A DNA stretch of 64,000 nucleotides from Pedobacter sp. KBW06 (GCF_003852525.1 NZ_QAJL01000004.1:748459-812458), one strand, 5' to 3'; shown: positions 43,906 through 54,300, counted from the first letter of the stretch. Made by a program: numbers and translations. Notes: a model not told the origin generated them from the sequence alone.

Positions 43906-45048
43906 TTATAGGAAAGGGAGGATCATGTTGGCCGCATCTTCGCCGGTTTGTGTACCCATAGCGATGCCCATGCCGTTGCATCTTACTGCGCAAAAAACAC
44001 CAGGGCGAATGGATTTTACGATCGGATAGAGGTCATGGCCAAAAGCCATGATGCCACTCCAGCTTTGTTCAATTTCAAATGGAGTATCCGGTAAAATGAC
44101 TTCTTTTAATAATGTTTTGAGCGCGTTTTGGATCAATTGGGTACTTCCGAAAACGGCTGTTTCTTCGCCTCTGATGTCGAGGTTACGACCACCGCCAAGC
44201 AGGATTCTTTGGTCTATATTTCTAAAATAATAGTAACCTTTATCGTAGTGAAAAGTTCCTTTTATTTTTAAATCCGGGATAGGCTGTGTCAGGATGACCT
44301 GACCGCGGCCAGGAACAACATCTAAATCGGGAACGAGGTCTTTTATAAAAGCATTGGTACTCAGGAGCACCTGTCTGGCTTTAAATTTTCCATGTTTACT
44401 GAGTAAGATCTGGTAGTTTCCCTCCTCCTGAAGCTCTTCTACTTCACAGTTGTTATAGATCATTATACCAATAGCTGTTGCCTTTAGTATTAATGCTTTC
44501 ATCATTTTACCGGTATCTATCTGAGCTTCCAGTTTGTTTTCTATTAATAGTGCGGTATCATGGAAACCAAAGTCAGAGATTTTGTTATTTGCTGTTTTGA
44601 AGGCATCTTCCTGGCCAACAATGTCTTTAATAAGTTCATTATAGTGGCCGATTTTAGCTACACAAAGTTCGGCCAACTGATGATCTTCCGTCTTAAATAA
44701 TTCGTAACCACCATAATTATGATAGGAAAGTGATTCATCTCCGAGTAATTTTCGAAGTTTTAAAAGCCCTTTCCAGCGTCTTTCTATCAATTGATAAAGT
44801 AAGGCTGTACCCCCGTTTTTCTCCTGTTCCATCAATTCTGAGATGCTTCCGAAACAAGCAAATCCTGCATTCTTTGTACTGGCGCCAGAAGGGAGGAATC
44901 CCCTTTCAAGGATGGCTACACTTGCTTTTGGATTTTTAGATTTTATGGCAATTGCCGCATTTAAGCCAACAATTCCACTGCCTGCTATGATGACATCATA
45001 AGCAAAAAAATGCTGTTGTTCCCAATAAGATATAGCTGTTTTCATCAT
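43906..45048 (-). CDS. FAD-dependent oxidoreductase (DAO family)
   Basis: A 380-residue flavoprotein of the D-amino-acid oxidase / glycine oxidase-like fold. The N-terminal FAD motif is VIIAGSGIVGLNAAIAI, and the C-terminal FAD contact is IMAFGHDLYPIVKSIRPGVFCAVRCNGMGIAMG. MM at the start leaves codon 1 or 2 as start. The substrate cannot be deduced; nothing in the neighbourhood suggests one. It is convergent-free, transcribed alongside rmuC in the same direction. Confidence 0.85.
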   Translation of the reverse strand: MMKTAISYWEQQHFFAYDVIIAGSGIVGLNAAIAIKSKNPKASVAILERGFLPSGASTKNAGFACFGSISELMEQEKNGGTALLYQLIERRWKGLLKLRKLLGDESLSYHNYGGYELFKTEDHQLAELCVAKIGHYNELIKDIVGQEDAFKTANNKISDFGFHDTALLIENKLEAQIDTGKMMKALILKATAIGIMIYNNCEVEELQEEGNYQILLSKHGKFKARQVLLSTNAFIKDLVPDLDVVPGRGQVILTQPIPDLKIKGTFHYDKGYYYFRNIDQRILLGGGRNLDIRGEETAVFGSTQLIQNALKTLLKEVILPDTPFEIEQSWSGIMAFGHDLYPIVKSIRPGVFCAVRCNGMGIAMGTQTGEDAANMILPFL

Positions 45049-45131
45049 CTAAATTTATCATTAATTTTTTTGGTCAGGCAAATTAGGCGCGCTTTTTGAT
45101 TTGAATAGTTTGAAAAACATACACTACGGAA

Positions 45132-45827
45132 ATGGGAACTTATTTATTTTTAATAGTCCCGATATTACTTATTAGCATGTTCGTGCAATGGAAGTTTAGA
45201 AATAAGTTTTCAAAGTATACTGAAATGCACTTGAGTTCGGGATTTTCGGGGAAAGAAGTGGCGGAAAAGATGCTGCATGACAATGGCATTTATGATGTGA
45301 GGGTGATGAGCACTGATGGTCAGCTCTCTGATCATTACAATCCGGAAGATAAAACAGTGAATTTAAGTACAGATGTTTACCACGGCAGAAGTGTGGCTGC
45401 TGCTGCTGTTGCCGCACATGAATGTGGACATGCGGTTCAGCAGTCGAAATCTTACCATTGGCTGCAACTGAGGACAAATATGGTACCTGTAGTCAGCATT
45501 TCTTCCACTTTATTACAATGGGTCTTGATTATTGGCGTATTGCTGATTGGATTTACAGGGAATCCTGTCGTTTTGAGCATTGGCGTAGCCGGTCTGGCCT
45601 TACTGACCCTATTTAGTGTAATTGCTTTGCCGGTAGAGTTTGATGCCAGCAGAAGGGCGCTAATCTGGCTAAGAAACAACAACGGAGTGATGCATACGGT
45701 AGAAGAAAACAAACAGGCCAAGGATGCGCTATGGTGGGCAGCAATGACCTATGTAGTTGCTGCTTTAGGCTCATTGGCCAATCTGATCTATTATGCTTCG
45801 ATGTTGTTCGGAAGAAATAAATATTAA
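45132..45827 (+). CDS. Membrane zinc metallopeptidase (YugP family)
   Basis: A 231-residue integral membrane protein with an N-terminal transmembrane segment, then the zinc site AAHECGHAVQQS (HExxH) near residue 95, a Glu-containing follow-up, and two more hydrophobic segments around 130-185. This matches the YugP-type zinc metallopeptidase family. Substrates are unknown. Its stop overlaps the stop of the convergent apaG by 4 bp. Confidence 0.9.
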   Translation: MGTYLFLIVPILLISMFVQWKFRNKFSKYTEMHLSSGFSGKEVAEKMLHDNGIYDVRVMSTDGQLSDHYNPEDKTVNLSTDVYHGRSVAAAAVAAHECGHAVQQSKSYHWLQLRTNMVPVVSISSTLLQWVLIIGVLLIGFTGNPVVLSIGVAGLALLTLFSVIALPVEFDASRRALIWLRNNNGVMHTVEENKQAKDALWWAAMTYVVAALGSLANLIYYASMLFGRNKY

Positions 45828-46210
45828 TTGAGCCTGTAAGGTACAATCAGGTTAAATTCAGGAATATCGACCGTGAAATCAGTACTGTCTATCATGCGGT
45901 GCATCAGGTAATTTCCGCTCATTGCCCCCATATCTGTACTCAAATGACATCCGGAAACATAAGTATGACTTCCGCCAGGTTCCATTACAGGCTGAAGACC
46001 TACCACACCCTCTCCTTCTACTTCTCTCTCTGTACCGTTAGAATCAAAAATAAACCATTGACGTCTCATCAGTTGTATGGAATAATCTGATAAATTTTCA
46101 ATAGTAATCCGGTAAGCAAACATAAAATGCTCATTAGCAGGATTAGAATATTCATCCTGATACATGGTTTCTACTGATATTTTGATCCCTTGTGTGATTG
46201 CTGTTACCAT
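45824..46210 (-). CDS. apaG: ApaG domain protein
   Basis: A 128-residue protein of the ApaG (DUF525) family, an FnIII-like beta sandwich. Motifs include FMFAYRITIENLSDYSIQLMRR, WFIFDSNGTEREVEGEGVVG, QPVMEPGGSHTYVSGC and MSGNYLM. The biochemical function is not established. Length is typical (about 125-130). It starts 33 bp after the dus gene stops on the same strand, so the two may be cotranscribed. Confidence 0.93.
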   Translation of the reverse strand: MVTAITQGIKISVETMYQDEYSNPANEHFMFAYRITIENLSDYSIQLMRRQWFIFDSNGTEREVEGEGVVGLQPVMEPGGSHTYVSGCHLSTDMGAMSGNYLMHRMIDSTDFTVDIPEFNLIVPYRLN

Positions 46211-46243
46211 TTTTAACTTTATTTAGGAAATGTTTTTCAAAAA

Positions 46244-47251
46244 TCAAGCCATTTCCCCATCGGGATAAATATGCTGATATTTGTCTGCCACTTCGTCTAA
46301 TATACTGTGAATAATTTCAATGTTATCTTCTTTTACCAGTAACATTCTATAGTGTTTAAAATCAGGAAGGCCTTTAAAGTAATTTGCATAATGGCGTCTC
46401 ATTTCAAATACACCTACCTTAGGTCCTTTCCAGGCAATAGATTTCTCAAAATGGGTACGACATACCGTAACACGCTCTTCTACAGTTGGTCCTGCCAGGA
46501 TTTCACCGGTATTGAAAAAGTGTCTGATCTCTCTGAAGATCCATGGATAGCCAATGGCAGCTCTTCCGATCATAATTCCGTCTACTTCATACTCTAAGCG
46601 CCAATCTGCTGCTTTTTGAATGCTGTCGACATCCCCATTTCCGAAAATAGGAATTTTTATTCTTGGATTTCTTTTGATTTCGCGAATCAAAGTCCAGTCT
46701 GCTGCCCCTTTGTACAATTGAGCCCGGGTTCTGCCATGAATGGTCAGTGCCTGAATTCCGATGTCCTGTAAACGTTCGGCTACTTCTTCGATGTTTTTGG
46801 TGGTATCGTCCCAGCCCAGGCGGGTTTTAACGGTAACAGGTAAATGTGTTGCCTTAACCACCGCTTCGGTCATCTTTACCATTTTATCGATATCCTGTAA
46901 TAGTGCAGAACCTGCACCCCGGCAAGCTACATTCTTAACAGGACAACCATAATTAATGTCCATCAGATCAGGCCCGGCCATGGTAGCGATCTCTGTAGCT
47001 TCACGCATGTGGTCAATCTCACTTCCAAAGATCTGAATACCTATCGGGCGTTCATATTCAAAAATATCCAGTTTAGCCCTGCTTTTTGCCGCATCCCGGA
47101 TCAATCCCTCAGAAGAGATAAACTCAGTATACATCATATCCACCCCGCTTTGTTTACAAACAAAACGGAAAGGGGGATCACTTACATCTTCCATCGGTGC
47201 AAGCAATAAAGGGAAAGCTCCCAGATCAATATTTCCTATCTTTACAGACAT
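46244..47251 (-). CDS. dusB: tRNA-dihydrouridine synthase
   Basis: A 335-residue FMN-dependent Dus enzyme reducing uridine in tRNA. The ATG at 47251 (MSVKIGNIDLGAFPLLLAPMEDVSDPP) is chosen; an ATG 11 codons upstream is less likely because the -7-like element sits there. Signatures are INYGCPVKNVACRGAGSAL with the catalytic Cys, VKTRLGWDD, TIHGRTRAQ and IFGNGDVDS. The subtype (DusB-like) is by general resemblance. Downstream is apaG. Confidence 0.92.
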   Translation of the reverse strand: MSVKIGNIDLGAFPLLLAPMEDVSDPPFRFVCKQSGVDMMYTEFISSEGLIRDAAKSRAKLDIFEYERPIGIQIFGSEIDHMREATEIATMAGPDLMDINYGCPVKNVACRGAGSALLQDIDKMVKMTEAVVKATHLPVTVKTRLGWDDTTKNIEEVAERLQDIGIQALTIHGRTRAQLYKGAADWTLIREIKRNPRIKIPIFGNGDVDSIQKAADWRLEYEVDGIMIGRAAIGYPWIFREIRHFFNTGEILAGPTVEERVTVCRTHFEKSIAWKGPKVGVFEMRRHYANYFKGLPDFKHYRMLLVKEDNIEIIHSILDEVADKYQHIYPDGEMA

Positions 47252-47304
47252 TTTTCTATCTTCAAACCAAAATTCAAAGGACAAAGGTACAAATATTACA
47301 AATA

Positions 47305-48240
47305 ATGAATTTGACAGAAAGCGAAAGAGCTGAAAAAAGTCCTTACTTACAATTACTTAGCCTTGGTATATATGCGATTGCAGGAGTAGTTATTACTTTA
47401 ATACTTAGCATGCTGGCTTTTTATTTTATGTATGGTGAATTTATGAATTACAAGTGGCTGGAGGCTGATAATCCAAACTTTGTAACAGTAAACCGGGTGC
47501 TGATTTCCTTACAACAGATGGGATTGTTCCTGGTTCCTGCTCTATTTCTGGCTTTGGGAGAAGGAAAAAAAGCGACAGATTTTTATGATTTCAGAACCCC
47601 AAAAGTGACATTATTATTGCTAATCACAGGCCTGATGGCGGTTTCTATGCCGCTCATGGAATTTAGCATGCAGCTTAACCAGAAAATGGTATTGCCGGAA
47701 TTCCTGAAATCTATAGAAGAATGGATGAAAAGCAAGGAAGACGGGGCTATGGTTACCACTGAAGCGCTTTTAAAAATGGATCATATTGGCATATATCTGA
47801 TTAATATTGTTTTGATTGGTATTTTACCTGCTGTCTGTGAAGAATTGATGTTCAGAGGAGCGATACAACGATCATTGGGAAGAATATTTAGCAATCCCCA
47901 TGTTGCCATCTGGCTTTCTGCATTTGTTTTTAGTGCCATACACGTTCAGTTTTATGGATTTTTGCCCCGCTTTTTACTGGGTGCAGGATTTGGGTACATT
48001 TATTTCTGGACCAGGAGCCTTTGGTATTCCATTTTTGCTCACTTTTTAAATAATGCTTATGCCGTGACCGCAGCATGGTATATGCAAAAAAACAATATAC
48101 CTTTGTCGGATTCAGATAAAACAGCCCATTTTCAATGGTATGGTTATATCATTAGTGTGGTCTTAACCGTTTTGTTATTCAATTTTTTAAAAAATAAAAC
48201 ATTAAAAGCCGATGAAGAACAATTGGATAAAGGTATTTAG
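47305..48240 (+). CDS. CPBP-family intramembrane metalloprotease
   Basis: A 311-residue multi-pass membrane protein starting MNLTESERAEK; the longer frame upstream overlaps dusB. The Abi/CPBP core motifs are CEELMFRGAIQ (EExxxR) near residue 185, HVQFYGFLPRFLLGAGFGYIYF and HFLNNAY, which are the glutamic-type intramembrane protease residues. About seven to eight transmembrane segments are evident. The target is unknown. Its 3' end overlaps the DUF2007 gene by 29 bp, indicating an operon with DUF2007 and cdsA. Confidence 0.9.
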   Translation: MNLTESERAEKSPYLQLLSLGIYAIAGVVITLILSMLAFYFMYGEFMNYKWLEADNPNFVTVNRVLISLQQMGLFLVPALFLALGEGKKATDFYDFRTPKVTLLLLITGLMAVSMPLMEFSMQLNQKMVLPEFLKSIEEWMKSKEDGAMVTTEALLKMDHIGIYLINIVLIGILPAVCEELMFRGAIQRSLGRIFSNPHVAIWLSAFVFSAIHVQFYGFLPRFLLGAGFGYIYFWTRSLWYSIFAHFLNNAYAVTAAWYMQKNNIPLSDSDKTAHFQWYGYIISVVLTVLLFNFLKNKTLKADEEQLDKGI

Positions 48241-48421
48241 CACCGAAGATGCTTATACTGCGGAAATATTGAAACAAGGATTAATTGAGAGCGATATTGC
48301 AGCGGTGGTAATGAACCAGCGGGACTCTTCTTATCAAACTTTCGGAATAGTTCATATTTTAGTCCATCCTGATAATATAGAAAAAGCGGAAGCTTATATC
48401 AGGGAAAATAATATTGCATAA
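48212..48421 (+). CDS. DUF2007-domain small protein
   Basis: A 69-residue protein reading WIKVFSTEDAYTAEILKQGL and VHILVHPDNIEKAEAYI, the hallmarks of the DUF2007 (putative prokaryotic signal transducing) fold, a small ferredoxin-like domain. The start lies inside the preceding CPBP gene. Function is unknown. It lies 15 bp before cdsA. Confidence 0.85.
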   Translation: MKNNWIKVFSTEDAYTAEILKQGLIESDIAAVVMNQRDSSYQTFGIVHILVHPDNIEKAEAYIRENNIA

Positions 48422-48436
48422 AAACACCTTACTTTC

Positions 48437-49246
48437 ATGAAGACCAGAGCAATTACCGCTTTCTTTTTTACTATTGTGATGTTAGGATCCATGTTTCTTG
48501 GGCCTTACGTCTTTTCTATATTTTATTTGCTGCTGAGCCTGGGTGCTTTGCTGGAGTTCTTTAAGCTAATTAAAACGGCGGGAATCCGGCCGCACCGGAA
48601 TATCGCGTTGATTGCAGCAACACTGATCTTTATGATGACTGCAGGGTATCATTTTTTGCAGTTTGAAACTAAATTTATGTTGCTTTTGGTTCCGCTGATT
48701 TTTTCCGTATTTATTAGTGAACTGTATAAAAAAGAGACGATCCCATTTGCAAATATCTCATATACTTTTGCGGGCTTTATGTATGTAACAGTGCCCTTTT
48801 GTTTCTTTTATTCCCTCGGCTTTATCGGGCATGCTGCAGAATACAGTTTTCATTTGCCCCTCGCTTTTATGCTGATGCTTTGGGCCAATGATACCGGAGC
48901 TTATCTTTTTGGTTCCAAGTTTGGAAAGACACGCTTATTTGAGCGTCATTCTCCTAAAAAATCATGGGAAGGCTTTTTTGGTGGCATGTTTACCAGCCTG
49001 GTCGTTGCTTATGTATTGTCGTTGTTTTTTACCGAACTTCCTGTATGGGCATGGGGGGGAATGGCTATCCTGATTTCCAGTTTTGGAACATTGGGAGATC
49101 TGGTAGAATCTATGCTTAAACGTAGTCTTAATGCAAAGGATTCCGGAAATATTTTACCCGGACACGGAGGCTTTCTTGACCGCTTTGACGGTCTGTTAAT
49201 TGCTGCACCTGTCGTTTACGCATATCTGTATCTGATTTTGTATTAA
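48437..49246 (+). CDS. cdsA: Phosphatidate cytidylyltransferase
   Basis: A 269-residue membrane enzyme making CDP-diacylglycerol from phosphatidate and CTP, the branch point for phospholipids. At least seven hydrophobic segments. The CDS signature SMLKRSLNAKDSGNILPGHG followed by GFLDRFDG is complete, and WANDTGAYLFG and KKSWEGFFGG precede it. Length is typical (about 265-285). It is the last gene of the CPBP-DUF2007-cdsA run. Confidence 0.96.
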   Translation: MKTRAITAFFFTIVMLGSMFLGPYVFSIFYLLLSLGALLEFFKLIKTAGIRPHRNIALIAATLIFMMTAGYHFLQFETKFMLLLVPLIFSVFISELYKKETIPFANISYTFAGFMYVTVPFCFFYSLGFIGHAAEYSFHLPLAFMLMLWANDTGAYLFGSKFGKTRLFERHSPKKSWEGFFGGMFTSLVVAYVLSLFFTELPVWAWGGMAILISSFGTLGDLVESMLKRSLNAKDSGNILPGHGGFLDRFDGLLIAAPVVYAYLYLILY

Positions 49247-49301
49247 GGAATTGAGGATAAAAATAATATAATTATAATCAGATTTCTGGTATAATTGCAT
49301 T

Positions 49302-49895
49302 ATGGATGGCGGGGATACTATCGCTTTATTGATAGAAGATAATTTTTTTAGGGAAAACAGGGAAAATAGCGTAACTGTATTTAGTCAACTTTACCGCCAT
49401 TATTTTAAAAGATTGTTTATGACAGCTTTAAAGGTAGTAAGAGATGAATATCTTGCAGAGGAAGTGATTCAGGATGTTTTTTTAAGGCTATGGGAAAATG
49501 AAGATAAGTTTCATTTGATCAGTGAATTTGAAAAATACCTGTACCGTTCTGTCGCGAACGAATCTTTAAATAAACTAAGAAATCAAAAGACACAAAGTAA
49601 ACATTATGACCAGCTGTCAAAAGTATCCAGATCTCATTTTGTAGAAAATTTTCTGGAAGAAGAGGAGCTCAAAATGAAGATTGCCAAAGCAGTTGAAACC
49701 TTACCTTCACAATGTAAGACTGTATTTAAAATGAGCAGGTACCAGGGCATGAAGTATCGAAAAATTGCAGAAGAACTCAATATTTCAGAAAAAACGGTGG
49801 AAGGACATATGGTGAAAGCACTTAAAATCCTAAGAAACCATCTTTTGGGACTAATTCTGCTGATCAGTTACCTCAATTGGGCTTTCGGAAATTAG
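49302..49895 (+). CDS. ECF RNA polymerase sigma factor
   Basis: A 197-residue sigma-70-family factor of the ECF type used in Bacteroidota nutrient-uptake loci. Region 2 is LYRHYFKRLFMTALKVVRDE and AEEVIQDVFLRLWE; region 4 is LPSQCKTVFKMSRYQGMKY then IAEELNISEKTVEGHMVKA. It heads the locus of FecR and SusC/SusD, so it should be activated when the SusC transducer senses its substrate. A TATAATTG box (49290-49297) is 4 bp from the ATG, again suggesting a leaderless start, though weakly. Confidence 0.93.
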   Translation: MDGGDTIALLIEDNFFRENRENSVTVFSQLYRHYFKRLFMTALKVVRDEYLAEEVIQDVFLRLWENEDKFHLISEFEKYLYRSVANESLNKLRNQKTQSKHYDQLSKVSRSHFVENFLEEEELKMKIAKAVETLPSQCKTVFKMSRYQGMKYRKIAEELNISEKTVEGHMVKALKILRNHLLGLILLISYLNWAFGN

Positions 49896-49967
49896 TAAAT
49901 TTCTTATGAAATCTAAAAAATCTCTAACTTAAAGTCTTGTTGCTACTCTAAAATTAAACTATAATTT

Positions 49968-50237
49968 ATGTTTTCAGATAAAAGAATACTCGTAGCAGCC
50001 ATTTTGTCCGGCATTTATTTTGTAATCCTTTTTATCGGAGTACCGGCTATGCTGAATTCCAATTTCCTTAACGGTTTTTTGGAGCTTTTCACCATTCCAA
50101 TGATCATTTTACAGGGAAGTATACTTGCTTCAGCGGCTTACCGCCTGATCAGGAAAGAAAGCAGAAACTCCTTACAGATGATTATTTCAGGTGCCCTTTC
50201 GATGGGCATTATTGTATCCTTTTTCTTTATTTCCTAG
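49968..50237 (+). CDS. Small two-to-three-helix membrane protein, unknown
   Basis: An 89-residue protein with hydrophobic segments near residues 7-28, 33-57 and 72-89 and few charges. I recognise no family. It lies between the sigma factor and the terminator that separates it from fecR; an insertion here is unusual in such loci. It may be cotranscribed with the sigma factor. Confidence 0.7.
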   Translation: MFSDKRILVAAILSGIYFVILFIGVPAMLNSNFLNGFLELFTIPMIILQGSILASAAYRLIRKESRNSLQMIISGALSMGIIVSFFFIS

Positions 50238-50254
50238 AATTAACCAGGATTTCC

Positions 50255-50314
50255 ATACCCTTGTTTCTAATCAATTAAAAAAAAGATTGATCAGAAGCAA
50301 GGGTATTTTATTTT
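50255..50314 (+). terminator. Strong terminator between sigma-side genes and fecR
   Basis: A stem of about 20 bp: ATACCCTTG-TTTCT-AATCAAT pairs with ATTGAT-c-AGAA-g-CAAGGGTAT, loop of A residues, then TTTATTTT. One mismatch and one G-U-type pair. It is stronger than most in the window. Confidence 0.9.
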
Positions 50315-50340
50315 AGTCGTGTCTATGTCTAAAAAAAGGC

Positions 50341-51321
50341 ATGGAACATCAAGATGACTACTTTCTTATCACAAACGCTTTAAGTAACCCTGAAAATCTC
50401 TCTTTGCAGGAAGAATTAAAAACCTGGAGAGCATTGGATCAGCGTAACGAAGAAGAATACCAGGCCATCAGAAAGATTTGGGAGCAATCTGCACATATTG
50501 AAGAAACCTATAGCGGAAGAGATATAGAAGAGGCGGTATCGGCCTTTACTACAAGATTGGAGGCTAAAATATACGAAGAGAAACCAAAGGTTAAAGTTGT
50601 TGGATTGTGGTGGAAATCTGCCGCAGCTGTATTGGCCTTCGCAATTCTCGGTTTATGGACTTATAAATCTCTTCAGACAGAGGTTTACACCTTTAAGAGT
50701 ACATTGGGGCAAAGAGATTCACTTATGCTCGCAGACGGCTCTAAAGTGTATCTAAATAAAAACACTCAAATAAAATATTCCTCACAGTTTAGTAAAGAGA
50801 AAAGGGAGTTTTTCCTGATGAAAGGAGAGGCTTTCTTCAACATTACTAAAGACGCAGCCCATCCGTTCAGGGTATTTGTCAATAAATCGAAAATTCAGGT
50901 ACTCGGAACCACTTTTAATATCCAGAATATAGACAGCACAATTGCTGTGGAGGTTAAAACAGGGAAAGTGAGTTTTGAAAGCCGGGAGAATGCAACCAGT
51001 CATATTCTGGAAAAAGACATGGGAATCAGATACGATCAAAAAACAGGGATCGTAAAGAAATACATTGATCTGGACAGACAAACCAATTCCAACTGGCTAT
51101 ACAGAGAACTCAACTTTGTAGATGCAACTCTGCCTGAAGTGTGTGCGCTTATTGAAAAGCAATATGACGTTAAAATCACCATTAAAGGGAAAATATCCAA
51201 TATCAGAAAGTTAAATGCAAACTTCAGAAATGACCCGCTGAAAGATGTGCTTGATGCTTTAAAAATAACCTACAAAATCAGCATAGAACACCACGACAAT
51301 CAAATAGTAATCAAGCAATAA
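50341..51321 (+). CDS. FecR-type anti-sigma factor
   Basis: A 326-residue FecR-family membrane protein. An N-terminal cytoplasmic part (anti-sigma, residues 1 to about 85), one transmembrane segment (WWKSAAAVLAFAILGLWTY) and a periplasmic FecR domain with LMLADGSKVYLNKNTQIKYS and VLGTTFNIQ. The C-terminal DUF4974 domain follows (DATLPEVCALIEKQYDVKI). It would hold the ECF sigma factor until signalled by the SusC STN domain. It starts 26 bp after the terminator and is 32 bp from susC. Confidence 0.94.
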   Translation: MEHQDDYFLITNALSNPENLSLQEELKTWRALDQRNEEEYQAIRKIWEQSAHIEETYSGRDIEEAVSAFTTRLEAKIYEEKPKVKVVGLWWKSAAAVLAFAILGLWTYKSLQTEVYTFKSTLGQRDSLMLADGSKVYLNKNTQIKYSSQFSKEKREFFLMKGEAFFNITKDAAHPFRVFVNKSKIQVLGTTFNIQNIDSTIAVEVKTGKVSFESRENATSHILEKDMGIRYDQKTGIVKKYIDLDRQTNSNWLYRELNFVDATLPEVCALIEKQYDVKITIKGKISNIRKLNANFRNDPLKDVLDALKITYKISIEHHDNQIVIKQ

Positions 51322-51353
51322 AAGAATCAATTAACCAACCTAAATTTTAAATT

Positions 51354-54300
51354 ATGATTAAAAACTTCTACAAAAGAAGAAGGGGATGGAATGGAATCAG
51401 CTGGCTGTTAGCCATGTTGATTTTACTCAATTCATCGCCAGTTTTTGCCTTTAGAGAGATGCAGTTGAAGATGGAAACATTGGAATTTCTGCTCAAAAGA
51501 CTCGAAAAGCAGTACAAAGTTAATTTTGTTTACGATGCCTCAGAAGTAAATAAAAATGTAAGTGTTGATGTAAATACCGAGCATAAGTCAATCGACCAGG
51601 CATTGAAACAATTGGAGCCAAGTGGAATTGCTTATTACATCACCGGAAGGAAAGTAATCCTCAGCAAACTGGTAAAGACCGGAGTTGTGACACCAAAAAT
51701 CCAACAAGTTACCGTTAAGGGAACGGTAAAGTTAAAACTTGGAAATAGCAGCTCAGAAGCTGTGGCCGGAATCAATATCCAGGAGAAAGGCACCAAGAAC
51801 GGGGTTTCTACAAATGGAAACGGTGAATTTAGCATTAACGTTAAAGAAGGCGCAGTACTGGTCTTCTCTTATATCGGCTATAAAACAGAAGAAGCTCAGG
51901 TAAGCGCAGGAAAAACCTCATTCAACATTGTGCTGGAGGAAGACCAGAACAAGCTGAACGAAGTGGTCGTTACCGGTTACCAGACCATCAATAAAAAGCT
52001 ATTTACAGGTTCTGCGACGAGTATTAAGGGGACAGACGTAAAGCAGGACGGTGTAATCGATGTGACCAGAATGCTGGAAGGTAAAGTTGCCGGTGTTTCT
52101 GTGCAGAATGTATCCGGAACATTTGGTTCAGCACCAAAAATCAGGGTTCGTGGGGCGACCTCCATCTCCGGAGAAAACAAGCCGCTTTTTGTAGTAGATG
52201 GGGTGGTATTGGAAGATGTAGTCAATATCTCCAACGATCAGCTCTCAAGTGGAGATGCTTCTACGCTGATCGGCTCTTCTCTTGCAGGAATCAATGCGGA
52301 TGATATCGAAACCTTCAACATTTTAAAAGATGCTTCTGCAACTGCTTTATATGGTGCAAGAGCGATGAACGGTGTGGTGGTGATCACCACTAAAAAGGGT
52401 CGGGTCGGTAAAGCCGTGGTTTCTTATACCGGAAACTTCTCTACTTTTTTAAAACCAACTTATGATACTTATAACATCATGAACTCTGCCGACCAGATGT
52501 CGGTTAACTCAGAGATTGCCAGAAAAGGTGGTTTGGGAATCAGTATCGCTAATAATGCAGATGGTGGGGTCTATACCAAAATGTGGAAGATGATCAAAGG
52601 TTATGATAAAACATCTGGTCAGTTTGGCTTACAGAATACAACAGAAGCCAGGGAAGCATATTTGCAGCAATTTGTTGGTGCGAATACAGACTGGTTTGAT
52701 ATTTTGTTTAAAAATTCTCTTGTTCAGGAACACTCTGTCAGTATTTCTTCAGGAACAGAAACGGCGAGAAGCTATTTCTCTTCCGGATTTTACAATGATA
52801 ACGGATGGTCTATTGCCGATAAGGTAAAGCGTTATACGATGAACCTGCGTAATGACTATGTCTTGTCTGATAAAGTAACTTTAGGTGTTGTTGCAACGGG
52901 CTCTCTCAGACAGCAAAATGCACCGGGAACGCTGGGAAGAACGAGCAATGTAGTAGAGGGAAAATATACGAGATCCTTTGACATTAACCCCTTTAGCTAT
53001 GCTTTAAATACAAGCAGGGCATTAACTGCCTATGATGAGAATGGAGATCTTGATTTCTTTCCAAAGAACTTTGCCCCTTTTAACATCATTCAGGAACAGG
53101 ATAACAATTCCATCCGACTGGACCTGTTGGACATGAAGCTGCAGGCCGAACTGGGATATAAAATTGCAAAAGATTTTAATTTTAAAACCCTGGGTGCTTT
53201 ACGCTATGTAAAAACTACCCGTGAACACCGCGTTACGGAGTATTCAAATATGGCAAATGCCTATCGCTTTGCACCAACCAATACCATCAGAAACAAAAAC
53301 GACTTTTTATATAAAGATCCAAGCCATCCTGAAGATATTGACAAACAGATTGTATTGCCTCAGGGAGGTTTCTACAACCGTAATGATGATAACCTGATTA
53401 ACTTTTATGTCAGAAATCAGCTGGACTGGAAAAAGGAAATCAATAAAAAACACATCATCAGTGCTTTAGCAGGACAGGAAATTAAATTTACGGACCGTAA
53501 GAACAGTTTTAGCAATGGTTATGGTTATCAGTATGATAAAGGAGGAGTTCCGTTTATCGACTACCGCATCATTAAACAAACACTGGAAGGAAACTTCAAC
53601 TATTATGGAATGAATGAGTTGTACGACAGGTATGCTTCCTTTTTTATCAACGGAACTTATTCTTATGATGGTAAATATGTTTTCAGTGCAACAGGACGTT
53701 ACGATGGGTCTAACAGACTGGGAGAATCTGCGGTTGCAAGGTGGTTGCCTACCTGGACAACAAGTGCTGCATGGAATGCCGATCAGGAAGAGTTTATTAA
53801 GAAAATACCACAGATCTCTTATTTAAAAATAAGGGGAGGTTATGGATTAACAGCCAGTATGGGAAGTGCTACAAACTCTTCCGTTGTACTTCAAAACGGA
53901 TCTGCACTACGCCCTGTATTGTCAGAAGTTGAGCCTAGAATCGTAATCAGTGATTTAGAAAATTCAGAATTGACATGGGAGAAACAATACGAAGCGAACG
54001 TAGGTCTTGATTTGGGCTTATTTGGAGATAGAATCAACCTGAGTGTCGATTATTATAACCGTAAGGGTTTTGACCTGATCAGTTCTATCCGTACCTCAGG
54101 AATTGGTGGCGAAACGACCAAACTGGCCAACTATGCCGATATGAACTCCCATGGTGTGGAGATCACTTTAGGTGGACCAGTTCTGAAAAAGGGAGACTTT
54201 AACTGGAGAACGAACCTGACCTTCGGATTCAACAAAAACAAAATTGTTAACCTGAAAAGCTCACCACGCATTTACGACCTGATCGTGCCTGAAGGTGGAC

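Noticed and set aside
47197..47304. Longer start of the CPBP protease gene
   Set aside because: The extra residues overlap dusB and its promoter region, and the family N-terminus begins at MNLTESER.
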